This document shows, piece after piece, positions 9,732-21,599 of a stretch of DNA of 64,000 nucleotides. The DNA comes from Epiperipatus broadwayi (taxonomy: Eukaryota > Onychophora > Udeonychophora > Euonychophora > Peripatidae). Each line of letters starts with the position of its first letter. The first letter of the stretch is position 1. The stretch is from the NCBI GenBank assembly GCA_028023455.1, contig JAQFVV010012398.1, forward strand, positions 6,720,682 to 6,784,681. Direction: 5' to 3'. The translations under genes were made by a program, and so were the position numbers. The notes under the pieces are model-generated. The model was not told the origin of the DNA. It saw only the letters and a program-made list of their open reading frames with translations, and searched no databases.

Positions 9732-12700
9732 TTTACCTAGTTATCCCAGTAATCTTTTAGCCATACATTTTTAATATCCTTTATCACTGACATGTCACTT
9801 ATGGTGTTTTTTCTAAACTCATAGGTGCATGCCCAGTGATCAAAGCTAATGCAAAGAATGTAATAAAGTTTCTTCAGGAATCACAGTTTGTATTGATAGG
9901 AAAACCTGACTATTTTGATAAATCATGTTATGTTATTACTGCCTAAGGAATGGAAAGGATGGATTGAATGACAAAATATAAACCACATTTTTTGTTCCAT
10001 TAAGAACCCATAATTTAATCTATGTGAGAGAGTCAGGCATGAGAATGTGTTTTATTAAACCACAGCTTATGGCCATCCACCAAACATAAGGTATAGGCCA
10101 ACCAAGCAATCCTAGAGTGATATGAAACCAATCAAATACCAACCTATAATCAAACAAACCCAGAGTGACATAGAAAGTAATGTATTAAAAGTGTATGAAC
10201 AACTAATAGACAAGGCTGAGTGAAGAAACAAAAACAAGAAGAGAAATGTACTCAACTTTAAGATAGAAAATAAAGTCTTTGTCAAAATTTCATACCCAAA
10301 TAAACTGCTGTAGAATAAGTGTCAAAAATATTACCAATATGAAAGACCATTCACTATTGTGAAGCAATTGAGTCCAAATCCATTTTTATATACATGGAAG
10401 GGGAAATTAAAAGCAAGTACAATGCTCACAGTTGAAAGCCTTATTTTGATCAATTATAGAGTTACCTCTTAACTAATACACTCAGATTAGTCATGAATTT
10501 TAGTTGAGACAAGGAAAGACAGGGAGGTTACATCAAAAATAAATAAAAATAGGGTCAAGAGTTTGTGATAAGAGTATTATTGGAATACTTTAGAGCCAAC
10601 CAAGATCATTAGTTGATCCATACAGAATGATGGACATTCCAATGCTTTATTTAGACCTTCAAAAATATCTAGTAAGTCTCAAAAGCAATCAGGCAAAGAT
10701 AATAAATTAAACTATGTGCCATCTGCAATAGAAACACATTACTGCTTGAGATTGAAACATATAACCATCACAAATAAATAAAAAAGACCTATATATAAAT
10801 CTTATGTTATAGCAATGCAGTTAATGGAGTAGGACATCATACAAGAACATATATATAGTTGAAGAAATGTCAAAAGATGAAATGAGCAGGCTTCATAACC
10901 CTTCTTGCTTTAAAAAAAAGTAAAACAGACAATTCAATGCTAAACAAAGTATATACACTTCTTACATGTTAAAATTTTAATCATAGCTTAAAATTGTAAC
11001 TCAAAAGGGTAGGGGGAATTGTAAGGGTAGCTTACCATCCATTTGAGTTCAGCCTTTATTTACTCACACTACTAAATCAAACTCACTTAAAATGTATGAT
11101 TAACTAATAGGTGTTTGAGCATGCATTGTTATCTTATAGGCAATAAACAGTTATTTTATTAAATACTATATTAAATAAATGTCACAGTAGATTAATTTCC
11201 ATTAACTAATAAAAGAATAACAAAAATCCAGTTAAAGAAATTATACAAATATATATGTATACCAATAATGATTTAAATGTCAACGTTTTTTACATCACAA
11301 CGTGACTCACTAAACATAGCAATGACCTAATTTCAAGCCAGTCACTAGGTAACCAAGTGCAGAAGATGAATGTAGAATTCTATTACATAATTTTATTTTT
11401 ACTGACAATCAATATGATACATGTAACAATAGACAGTTACAGCCATAGAAAAAATAAAAATGGTAGTATACTAAACACTGAAAACTAAATCCAATATAAA
11501 AGTAAACCTGATTCATTTCCGTCATTTTTTATTATTTTCAAAAATGATATAATAGCTGTATAACACCAACATCTTAAAATTGTTTGAATCCAAGAGAATA
11601 TGGGTGACTCATTCAATCATTTCAAATTATTAATATAATCTTCATAGCACAAAATTATAAAAAACTGTAGCCAATATTTAAACAGAAAAAAAGTTTTGAA
11701 TAGTATAAAAAATAATTGAGCTGATTTTTAAATGACATTTAAAATAAAAACTGCACTATTATTTGCACACAGATAAATAAAAAATAAAATATCTTTAGTA
11801 TATATAAATAAATGATGAAATAATTCTCATTTTTATATAAGCCATTAAATACTAAATAATGAATTAAAGAAATTAAATGTTTTATGAAATGCTGAGCAAT
11901 ATATTCTGGCTAATTAAACATTGTCATAGGGCTGGAGTTCTATTGTCCTTGACTATAGGAAATGCAATAATTGAATATTCATCTGTATAATGGCTAAAAA
12001 ACATCAAAAGGCCTGTCTTAAATGTCTAAATGGATCCAGAAGGAAAAAAACTATAGAAGATGGAAATAAATGATTTTAAGCACATTGCAAGGAGTTTCCA
12101 TGAGTGATGCATGATTTACTGAAGAAGGATGATGTGAAGAGAGATAAACTGTATCTATAAAAGACATTATTTGCCAAATTCATGGACATTAATCAAGATG
12201 ATTTGAAGAAAGTTCTAATTTATTATGTATATATTTATATTTGTAAAATTCTATTTTTATTTCACTTCCACACTTGGAAACCTGAATGTCTACAACTTGG
12301 GAGAATCCACTGTAATTGAAATCATCAAAGTATAGGAGGAAGATTATTAAGTTAGACTATTTTTTTGTTATTAAATAAAGTTTAAGTCTGCTCTCCTCTG
12401 TAGTGATCTGACATTGATCACTATCACCATAATTATAAGGAATGAGATAAGATTTTTGATACTATTTTATATTAAGTACATTCACTACTACAGGCCAGAG
12501 TTTGTGCTTATTTGGTATGAATGATTAATCTTCTTGCATGGATATTCTTTCCTGTCAACTTTAGGAATTTGTACATACATAGGGGGTGTCCCCAAAGAAG
12601 TTAGAACTTCTACAGCTGGAATTGGACAACTAAGCTAATGTATATATATATTGACATAAGATTGTAAAATAGTCAGCTTCATGATCATTGTAATAATGAA

Positions 12701-13054
12701 TTAATGATTTTGTTTTGTTAATTTTATCTGCTTTGCAAATATTTTGTGCCTTGTCTTGTATATCTACCATGGGTAATGGTTGGAATAGTAAACACATTTA
12801 ATCATCGATATGGTAGATACATACTTGACACACACACACACACATATATATATATATCTTTTTTATCATGTTGAGAAAAATTGGAATTTTTATTTCATTA
12901 GTCAATAAATGTTAACTTGATTTTTATTAAAATGGGTCTCCAGTTTGTCAAAATTATTTATTCATTCATTCATCAATTTATAACTGGATATACTTGCATA
13001 TACACACACTATATTATTATACAATAATGTAGTAATATGGTTGGATGAACTCTT
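9727..13054. other. Gene-free AT-rich stretch
   Basis: I see no coding pattern. There is a CA run followed by a TA run at 12,831-12,857. A single 'gggggtgtcccc' word at 12,582 resembles a mariner end, but no partner end is visible. Confidence 0.4.
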
Positions 13055-13135
13055 CACTCATTTGGACCTATATAGAGATATGGTAGTTGCTATTTACTCA
13101 ATTGGACCTATATAGAAATATGGTAGTTGCTATCT
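13055..13135. repeat. Two-copy 40-bp tandem repeat
   Basis: Two copies of a 40-bp unit containing ttggacctatatag and atatggtagttgctat, differing at a few bases. Confidence 0.7.
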
Positions 13136-13687
13136 AGAGTAAATCCACCCCTAAAAAAAGCTTAAGGCAAATTTCTTCCAGAGTTTGAATACTGAGGCAT
13201 AATGGAATCTGAAAGAGGGGTGAAGTATGAATAAACTAGCCTAAATTGTATCTAAATTTAATGTATAAACTCAGAGCTAGCCCATTGGAGATGAATACAA
13301 TCTTTGAATAGGTACTTTATGATATTATTCATAGCATTCTACCTGAAAACCCTAGGTCTGACTGTAGTGAGATGTCATGTTTTTAGAATTATTTCATTTC
13401 TAAACAAAAATATCAAATCAATTCAAATTTATTATATTCTGATAAATATTAATAGTGTAATATTACAATTAAAATTTAAAGGTTATTTTTAGTAAAAACA
13501 ATTAAAGCTCACATTTCTAAAACAGTGCAAGAATATTAATATTCTTTTATTTAACTTACTTTACTTTTTTCTAGAAAGCTTTTCAATTTTCATTTTCTGT
13601 TGAAAATGATTGAAAATTGAGTGCAAGTTTTTAATTTTAGGTGATATTCAGTATTCTTTATAGTAATTTTCTTTCTCATGTGTCATA

Positions 13688-13767
13688 GCATCAGTCCGGA
13701 AGTGAACCTGCTAACCCAGGACAACTGCTTATAAAGCTGCCATTGCTGACCTCTCAACCACCAATGC
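13688..13767 (-). repeat. tRNA-Gly-derived SINE copy
   Basis: On the minus strand the copy begins GCATTGGTGG, keeps an anticodon-arm-like GCTTTATAAGCAG and a GTCCTGGGTTAGC insertion, and ends GATGC followed by TATGACACATGAGAAAG. Compared with tRNA-Gly, the stems are degraded. The 3' tail 'tatgacNcatg' plus an A-rich run is shared with the copy at 37.3 kb, which shows a retroposed family rather than a working tRNA. Confidence 0.6.
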
Positions 13768-13895
13768 ATGACTATTCTTTATAGTATTGCCATATTACAG
13801 TATTAAATTGTATCTAAACTTTTTTTAAAATAAAAAGTAAAAATATTTGTAAAAAAAAATAATAATAAAAATACTTTTATTCACATAAATGCACC

Positions 13896-14102
13896 AAAGA
13901 TCAGCCTTTTCAAGCTATTGTGCATGAACTTTTTACCAGTGTTAATAATAAATGAATACTTTCATTCCCAACACAAGATATAGTAAGTGGATTCATTTTA
14001 TTCTTTCATAAATACTATATCTTGTGTTGGGAATAAAAGTATTCATTTATTATTAACACTCGTAAAAAGCACATGGACAATAGCTTGAAAAGGCTGATCT
14101 TT
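13896..14102. repeat. Short palindromic foldback element
   Basis: Arms of 90 bp (13,896-13,985 and 14,013-14,102) are nearly perfect reverse complements around a 27-bp spacer. There is no coding capacity. It is probably a foldback/MITE-type element; no clear target-site duplication is seen. Confidence 0.8.
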
Positions 14103-16489
14103 AATGTATTACAATTTATAAAACATAGTGCTATAAAAATAAATGCTTATTTACATATAAATGCACTAAAAGTTGAAACAGTAAGATTCGTATTCGAATC
14201 TTAAGTTTCACCTTTTTCTGTTGTCTCTCACTGACCGGTCTATCCTGCCCAAATTTAAACTTTTTGGTATCGAATTGTGTGTGTAGCAATATTAAAAATG
14301 TATGAATATATGTAGAATTCAGCATAAACACGCACACATTTTGATCTCAAATTAAAGCCAATAAATAGGGATAAGATAATATAATTTAGATTTCTTTTAG
14401 TTATATAATTTTGTATAATTTTAATCATTTATTTTGGATTATAAAGTTCATATTTATTGCTTTGTTTAAATTTAGTTTAATAATAATTCTAAAAAAATCT
14501 GATGTAATATTTAATTAAAAGTTAAAATAATCTTATGTTTCCTTTTTGTCTTTGAAATTTAAAAGCATCGGTCAGTGATAGATAATAGATTAATTAAAGA
14601 AAAATTCCCCAAAATGTAATTAGTAAATGTAAAATGTAAACAATAGAATGGCAGCTTTCTTTAATTAAAACCAACAAAATGCATTGATTGTCCTCAGGGC
14701 AGATTAAGTAGAACCTAAAAATACCTTAACAAAAATGTGAATGATCAAGATAAAAAAAGAGGCCATCTTAGACTTGCTGGAGACATTCACTTAAACTTTA
14801 GCTTTGCTCTCGATCACTGAGAGTCTCCAAAAATATAAAAATAATTTGTTCCTGCCAAGGTATGACCGAGTAAAGCACCTAGATTATTCTCCATCGGGAG
14901 ATGGCCTATCGGATGCCGAACTTTCCATTGCCCATCATAAATTCACCATGAAGATCTGCTGCCTGAAATGAATGAGAAAGCTGCTGCTGCTATGAAAGTA
15001 AATGAAATATCTAAATACAAGAAAGAATTGCCACTCGTGAACTTTTTGCTGCTAAACTAATGGAATCAGAAAACTTCTTATAAAACAGGTACCTGTCTGT
15101 GTTCAAACTCTAGAGTACTCTAATAACATGCTATAGCTATTCTTCATATTACTTATCTAAATTTTAAAATTAAAAACTATCATTTGTATAACTAAAATTG
15201 AATAATTAATTTAATATGTAAATTTCTCTAATAATCTAGCTTACCTCACTCTATCTTTCTTGGGTGCGTATTTCTCAAATCTACATTCTCTCTATAGTTA
15301 TTAGTTAATTATTGCATGTTCATAATTGTCTCAATTTTCAAAGTTTAAATCTATGATCGCTTGGAACAATGAATGTGTGTCAAATTTTCATTAATATTTG
15401 CTTTCATAACTAACTTGACTTTCATATAAATCAACACGCATTCAATGCATCATTTATTGTAATGCAGGAGTCTACTACTTCGCAAATGGCTGACGTATTA
15501 GTTATAATAATTCCCAATTTATATATGTTTTGTATTTATTAAATCATCATGAATAATTCCAGAAAATTACATTTCTTTGAGAGTCACCAACGTTCTTTAG
15601 TAAATGTTGATAATGTAGGACCAAATTAGAAATCTATTTAAATCTTATCATAATCGTTTATACTTATACATGTGTTACATTTTAAAGACGTGATGATCTA
15701 TTCTGCCATAAATATTCCGGATTCTTCAGGGTTGAAATTAACCCCAGGTATCCTACACAAGCAGACATAATAAATGCTCTCGTAGGATTTGACCTGTCAT
15801 GCAGCCAGCCGGCAAATTGCGACACGGACTGCTTGTCCCTGGTTATGATTATGTGACACCTTACTTCATCGGACCGAGGCAGAGACCAGCCCGACAGTCT
15901 TATAAACTCATTCGTGGCATTGCAGTTTCAATATAATGCCATTCCATATCGCCTTTCTAAAGCGTACCACGTGTTCCTTTACTTAATTTTATTATTCTAT
16001 ATATCACTCCGCCTCTGCATTATCTTCATAATTCACTCTCAAATAAATGTTTGCCCTTAGTCATAAAATAAATATTTTAATTAAATAAATATATGTCCGC
16101 CGCTACTCTTAAATCTTACTTTAGACTCTTGCATTGCAAAGGTATAAATTCCCCAAGGCATGCATTAGAAATACTTACTCGAGAATTTTAGGTAGCTAGA
16201 TTAAGCCTTCAAATAAGTGAATTCCTTTTGTAAACATTTTAGTATCGGAAATACCGCTACTGAAGTCCTCAATGTAAAGTAATGTCTAAATAAATAAATG
16301 TATTCTTTAAAATATAATCATGTCGCAAATCCCGCTACTGAAGCTTTGAATCCATAAAATATTATTAGTAAATGATTGTCTTATTAAAATGTGTGAATAA
16401 ATAATTTTAAACTATACGTCTGCAGTTACGTTTCATTTATTCGATACCCATTCTATATAATATTTCCTCGATTATGTAAATATGAATGT
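14103..16489. other. Non-repetitive stretch with two less AT-rich islands
   Basis: No annotated gene. 14,750-15,080 and 15,720-15,990 stand out by higher GC and lack of obvious repeats. The second holds a 35-codon plus-strand frame ending in LSLVMIM, with several cysteines, directly after an 'accccag' that could be a splice acceptor. The first holds short plus-strand pieces with GCTGCTGCTGCT codons and a possible donor (cag/gtacct, about 15,091). I cannot assign either. A short word (ccgctactgaag) repeats at 16,253 and 16,333. Confidence 0.3.
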
Positions 16490-16740
16490 TTAATTAATAT
16501 TAGTTTGATTATTGGCTAACTCAAAAATAAAATCATGAATCTCTTGCATCTCCCTGACCACCGTGCCTAAGGAAATATTTACTAATGTCGCATCAGATGT
16601 GTTGTTTCGTGGATTGTATTGTGGAACCGATAAACTATGTTCGAACTCAGTAACACGGGTGGCTTTGCTACCTCGATGGTGCTGCTGTTCTGTGTGGTGG
16701 TCGAATTCTGCACTATGTTTATGAGTCACACGTTTTCTGA
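16490..16740 (-). CDS. Possible terminal exon of an unknown gene
   Basis: An open minus-strand frame of about 83 codons, bounded upstream by a good acceptor (pyrimidine/T-rich run ending ttgtaacag) and ending in TAA at 16,490. It has no ATG near its start, so if real it is a downstream exon. The peptide begins RKRVTHKHSAEFDHH and ends VREMQEIHDFIFELANNQ; it is polar and His/Asn-rich, with a predicted amphipathic C-terminal helix. Base composition and codon variety look more coding-like than the neighbours. A minus-strand AATAAA lies about 50 bp downstream (16,442-16,437). I recognise no family, and no upstream exon was identified. Confidence 0.35.
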
Positions 16741-18042
16741 CTGTTACAAAGTATATAAAAAAGTATTATTAAATAAAAAAAAGTTTTCCTCACCTTTTAC
16801 AGTATTTTTGACATTATATGACCAAAATAGAAGCATATGATTCTTATATTTAGAAATAGTCTATTTCTAAACATGAGTGTTCATTTCCTTTAAGTTTTGT
16901 AACATAATAACAAGAATACTGAAAAAGTTGATTTCTTTTTTTTACTTTTTAGTAAATTTATGTAAATAAAAGCATTTCTTTAATTATTTTTATATTTTTA
17001 TTTTTATTTTAAATGTTTTATTGAAATAGATATATTAGTGATTTAACTATATATTATTTCTCCCTTGCCCTATTAGTGTAATTAAATTCAAACATTGATC
17101 TCGATTTTGTAAAAGTAACCTCAGTAAAATTTCATATCACCACATCACAGTAAAAATGTTTAATTTTTTATGTTTTTTTAAATTGTTTTCATTAATGTAG
17201 TTATATTCTAATATTGATTTCAATGTTGTAAAAGGAATTAACAGTTAGATGTCATATGATTTTATTAAGATTTTATATCACAAGTCACTATAAAAGTTTT
17301 AATTCTTTACCTCGTCAAAGAATAAAAGTTCATAAAAATATAAAATCTGGTGATCAAGTTAAGAACTCAGGTAACTATGATGATCAATCTACTTGTTGAA
17401 TATTTACGGATCAGAAAGTAATTCACATTTATGCATAATGATCTAACAAATTGTTGCAGAAAATGTATTATTTAAAAATTAATTTTTAAATAGCAACTGC
17501 AGGTCAAAGTCTTTTTAATAATGCAGTGATCACTTTTGTCCAGGCAATTTTATTTTCTTTTATTGGCTTTTTAAAAATAAGAATAATTAAATATCTCCTT
17601 ACTGAGCTGTAACTGTATGGCTAAAAAAATTGGCTATGTTTCAGTTATCTGAAAAAAAAAATTCTAAGCTAGCTTAACCTGATATACATATAATAATTTT
17701 AAGAGCCAATATAAAATCTCCTACTGGCATTTTAAATTAATTTAATTAACTAATTTGCATTAATCTTCATCCAATCTAATGATATAACTTCTAACTCCTT
17801 TTAAAAAAAATATTAGAATGGCAGGTAAGAATATTTCAGTGGATGAATAAAGCCCACAAATGTCCATATTGTTCATCTTAATAAATATTGAAAAAGCAAT
17901 TGAAAATGTATTATTTTTACCTGCAAGAAGTAATTAAATGATGGTGGTAATGTGAATTAAGTCAGAACTAGGAAATTTTCATCAGCTACTAAAATTATTG
18001 TAATAAATATTACTTTCTATCATATATATATATAAATACAAT
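16741..18042. other. Gene-free AT-rich stretch
   Basis: I see nothing beyond simple A/T runs. Confidence 0.4.
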
Positions 18043-18248
18043 TATATTGTCTATACTGAACTTAATCTAATTAGAAGGGATTTGAACTCATATTATCAAG
18101 TTTTTTATATCTATCCATTTCGTATTATATAACCAATAGATGACTGAAGAGTTAGAGGGTAGAGAAAATTGAAGCTTGTCCATTAAAGTTTGAAGATTTT
18201 CTATCTTAATATAAACTGAGCACCTTTTATATATATGTGTGGGAGAAT

Positions 18249-18307
18249 ATGATCTGCACCAACTGATGAGTGCTGGTTCAGTACAAAATATGTATATTGG
18301 AGATCAT
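18249..18307 (+). ncRNA. Type I hammerhead ribozyme candidate (family 2, copy E)
   Basis: Reading 5' to 3': ATGATCT, a 3-nt gap, CCAA, core CTGATGA (18,263-18,269), stem II GTGCTG-GTT-CAGTAC (6 bp including one G-T, triloop), second core AAA in place of GAA, stem III ATA-TG-TAT, cleavage position A at 18,296, then TTGG and AGATCAT. Stem I pairs CCAA with TTGG (4 bp) and ATGATCT with AGATCAT (7 bp). Every helix closes. The only departure from the consensus is A for the invariant G12, which would be expected to reduce activity greatly. Predicted cleavage is after 18,296. Confidence 0.65.
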
Positions 18308-18717
18308 TTTCATATGTATATCTTCATGTATATCTTTTGTATAAGATGGAGTGCATAGATGTAGGGAGCTTGAGAGTATGAGTTCAAATCCCTTCTAATT
18401 ACATTATCTTCACTATAGACAATATACTTCTATTTAAATATTTCATATTGAGTCTGGGTTCTACCCATCTCTCTTTAGTGTATTTAAATTGACAATTAAA
18501 GTCCTATACTTGAGGTGTCAGAGGGATTTAAGGTCAACATAGGTATGACAATAATATTGACATCAACAAGGACTTTGAACATTCCATCATCATATTTTCT
18601 ATGAGACAGATGACTAAAGAGTTGGAGGATAGAGAAGATTGAAGCTTGTCTATTAAAGTTTGAAGATTTGCTATCATAATGTAAACTGAGCATTGATTAT
18701 ATATGTGTGTGGAAGAT

Positions 18718-18779
18718 AATGATCTAAGACCAACTGATAAAAGCTGGTTCAGCATAAAATACATATATCAGAGATCATT
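18718..18779 (+). ncRNA. Hammerhead ribozyme copy (family 2, copy F)
   Basis: Same layout as copy E, 471 bp downstream. The outer stem is AATGATCT/AGATCATT (8 bp). The core is CTGATAA (G8 changed to A). Stem II AAGCTG-GTT-CAGCAT keeps five pairs, and stem III is ATA-CA-TAT. Where E has a G-T pair in stem II (GTGCTG/CAGTAC), F has G-C at that level, so pairing is kept while bases change. The inner stem I pairs are partly lost. It is probably inactive because of two core changes, but clearly derived from a hammerhead. Confidence 0.5.
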
Positions 18780-18872
18780 TGTCTTTTTCACATGTATATG
18801 AGCATGTGTATTGGTTGTATAAGATGGAATGGATGGATGTAGGGAACTTGAAAATCTGAGTTCAAATTACAT

Positions 18873-20209
18873 TTGTGAAATATATAAAATTTTTACTTAG
18901 CTGATCAAACTAAGAACTTTTTTATGTTTTATTTTTAGTTTCATTATGTTGGAATATATCCAATAATTATTAGTACTGCAGAAGAAATGATTAATCACAG
19001 GGATACTTATTTAGAATAACGCAAAATATCATATTTATCTTTTACTTATAAAGGATCCAATTCAGTTCGTTTTTTGTGGAATCGTTGCTATATTTTTTTG
19101 AGTATTTTAAAATTATTGATTATCTTAACTGCTCAGATATTAATAATTTTATATTTTCATTTGGCTTTTTAATTTAAATTTGCAATAAATTTTTATTTGC
19201 AATAAATTTTTATTTGCAGTTTTTTTTTTTTTTTTAAAAAAATTGTAAATGTATGCTTTTACTTTTAAAATTAATAAATGATTGATTATTTTATTAAAAG
19301 TTCTACTGACAGCCCTCTATATGATATACTATTTTCAACATTTTAAAATCAATGTTGCATTTATTTACGAGTATGATATTTTTTAAGCTTTTGCTACATG
19401 AAGCAATTTAATTTGTAAACTTTCTATCCGTACGCACTTCCATTTTATGAAGCAGAAAGAAAGATTTTGCCATGTTTTTTCATTGATAAATTGTGAATAA
19501 ATGAAAGTGTGTAGAATGAAAACATGGAAATTAATAATTCTTTGAATATGAAGATGTACTCATCACTATCACATAACTTTCTCATATGCTTACTTATATG
19601 CTTTCAAGAACTGTTTTATTTTAGTCTTGTGTTTCATTGACTATTCAAACTTATAATAGATAGTTCTAAAGTAAAAACAAAGATATTACAAACTTTAACA
19701 TACACATATATATATTTTTATCAGCAATTAGTAGTCCACAATGCAGTATTTTTTTATAATGATCAAAAATGTTTTGTGTCAATTTTGTATCTATCTTCTT
19801 TTTTTCAGGATTATTATTAATATCTTTTTACACAATTTAATGGTTTTAAATTAGAATTTTCAGAACATCTTAAAATATTAAGAGATGTTAGTGGTTCAGA
19901 CTTTATAAAATTAATACAAACTTAACTGTCACACTATTAAGAACTACAACAAAAATAGCTAGTTCAAAAAGCAACAATTTACCAATAACTTTTTAATGAG
20001 ACAATGTACTGAAAAAAGTAGGAATATGAAAATACATAAAAATATTCCATTAAGAAGGACTGAATATTTAGAGTTGTGTAAAATAGCATGAAAAAGAGTT
20101 AATAACAATATTAGAAAATATAATTATGAATTTACAAGGAAATCTATAGAAGAGAATAAAAAATCTCAAAAATGTAAAACAATATCTTGGTATGAAAACA
20201 AAGATATAA
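18873..20209. other. Gene-free AT-rich stretch
   Basis: No coding pattern. There is a short duplicated word (gcaataaatttttattt) at 19,182-19,220 and otherwise nothing I can name. Confidence 0.4.
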
Positions 20210-20780
20210 ATCACATTTCCTCAGGCTATGACTTAAAAGCACTCTACATGTTGAACAAATGAATAAAGAATAGAATGAATCCACCTATTCTTAGTTGTTC
20301 TGATGTTTATAAGCATACCTTTGCCAACATTGTTGATAATTCAGAGTGAAATTAATTCATCAACCAGATGGAATATGGCACTTAAGAGTTATTAAATTCA
20401 TAATTAATAATATAAGGCTGGAGACAGCATCTTAGTTTTAACATCTTGACTGTAATAATTAAACAAGATTTAATATGTAAGCTTTAAATTAAACATAACT
20501 CAATGATATGTGAACAAAGGGAGTAAATCACTTTTCTTTAGGCTACGACTTATAAATGTTCAACAAAAGAATTATGAGTTTAATAACTCTTAAGTACCAT
20601 ATTCCATCTGATTGATAAATTAATTTCATTCTGAATTACCAACAATGTTGTCATAGGTATACTTATAAACATCAGAGCAGCTAAGAATAGGTGGATTCAT
20701 TCTATTCTTAATTCCTTTGTTCAACATTTAGAGTATTTTTAAGTCATAGCCTGGGGGAAAGGGATTTATTTCCTTTGAGC
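20210..20780. repeat. Foldback element with roughly 200-bp arms
   Basis: 20,210-20,405 and 20,562-20,780 are inverted copies of each other (e.g. gaatgaatccacctattctta against taagaataggtggattcatt). The central part (20,475-20,570) repeats the beginning of the left arm in direct orientation (taaattaaacataactca, and an aggctacgactta word), so the element has grown by internal duplication. It is non-coding. Confidence 0.7.
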
Positions 20781-21132
20781 TATGTTTAATTTAAAGTTTA
20801 CATATCTTGGTATGAGTAGAAAACTTATTTATACAATAATAAGAAAACATGGAATGATTATTAAAAGTGAGGTGTCATTAAGAAATGTATGGAAGATTTC
20901 TACAAAATAATTGTATAGTAATAAAAAATAAAAAAAAAAAACCCAAACAAATTATCTCCTATAATTACACCATTTAAAATTATATATACAAAAGGAAACC
21001 CCAAAATAACAAGAATTTTATAATAAATTGTGTATTTATTTTAGGTGTTGCAATTTGAATCCCCTACAAAATATATTTTATTCAATACAATGTACTAGTC
21101 TAAATGTGTTTTTCACAAGATGATGCTTTTTA

Positions 21133-21560
21133 ATGGTTATGACTACAATTTTATTATTTAACCACTAAACATCAAATGATCACCATTTCTTATGCTTGCT
21201 CATAACTGTTATTAAAACAAAAATGTATGGGTACTGAACTGAGTTCAGACCTATATGATTATATAAGTTAATGAGCTTAGATTGAAAATATTATTGTGTT
21301 ATCAATTTTATTCTCATGGTTTTGTAGTTAAGTAGAGATAAAAGGTGACTGCTGGAGGGTATTAGATCCTAAGATCTAGGTGCAGTGCTCTTAGATCCAA
21401 GGCTCCTTACTGATGAAGGCCACACGACAGAAACTAGTAGGGGAATATTGGATGAGTAGGCACTAGATGGGGATTTTATGCACAAGCCTTCTAGAATTCA
21501 TTGATTACTCTGGCTTGCACTGAGTGGCACTACTGTATGGAGAGTTTTGCCTGTTTTAAT
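21133..21560 (+). repeat. Family 1 ribozyme repeat with terminal modules
   Basis: The left module (21,133-21,185, 'aaccactaaacatcaaatgat...') and right module (21,465-21,555, 'ttatgcacaagccttct...gagttttgcctg') both recur in the small element at 60,233-60,457. Between them lies a single family 1 monomer-like sequence with the conserved gaactgagttcag motif and a hammerhead (21,395-21,453). This looks like the fullest copy of the family, from which the ribozyme-less foldback at 60.2 kb could derive. Confidence 0.5.
21395..21453 (+). ncRNA. Type I hammerhead ribozyme candidate (family 1, copy C)
   Basis: Core CTGATGA at 21,410-21,416, second core GAAA at 21,430-21,433, self-complementary stem III ACTAGT, and cleavage triplet GTA (after 21,439), all consensus. 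The outer stem I is ATCCAA/TTGGAT, a different 6-bp sequence from copy A's GAATATCC/GGATATTC. Stem III also differs as a pair (ACTAGT against ACCGGT). Such pair-preserving changes support a real RNA fold. Stem II (within gccacacgac) pairs poorly, the same weakness as copy A. Confidence 0.55.
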
Positions 21561-21599
21561 TTTTTTTTTTTTTCTGATATTTTTTAAAAAAGCAGATGA

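Larger units (their letters stand above)
18043..18872 (+). repeat. Tandem dimer of hammerhead-ribozyme repeat (family 2)
   Basis: Segments 18,125-18,395 and 18,595-18,872 are direct repeats with a period of 471 bp. They share words such as 'gaagcttgtc', 'attaaagtttgaagat', 'ataagatgga' and 'tgtaggga'. Each carries a hammerhead-type fold at the same place, so a 471-nt monomer lies between two cleavage sites. In addition, about 50 bp at 18,043-18,095 is repeated inverted at 18,377-18,428 (including 'agaagggatttgaactcat'). The repeat is non-coding. It is unrelated in sequence to family 1 but has the same dimeric arrangement expected of retrozymes. Confidence 0.65.

Noticed and set aside
12578-12612. 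Mariner-like terminal word 'gggggtgtcccc'
   Set aside because: No matching inverted end or transposase frame within several kilobases.
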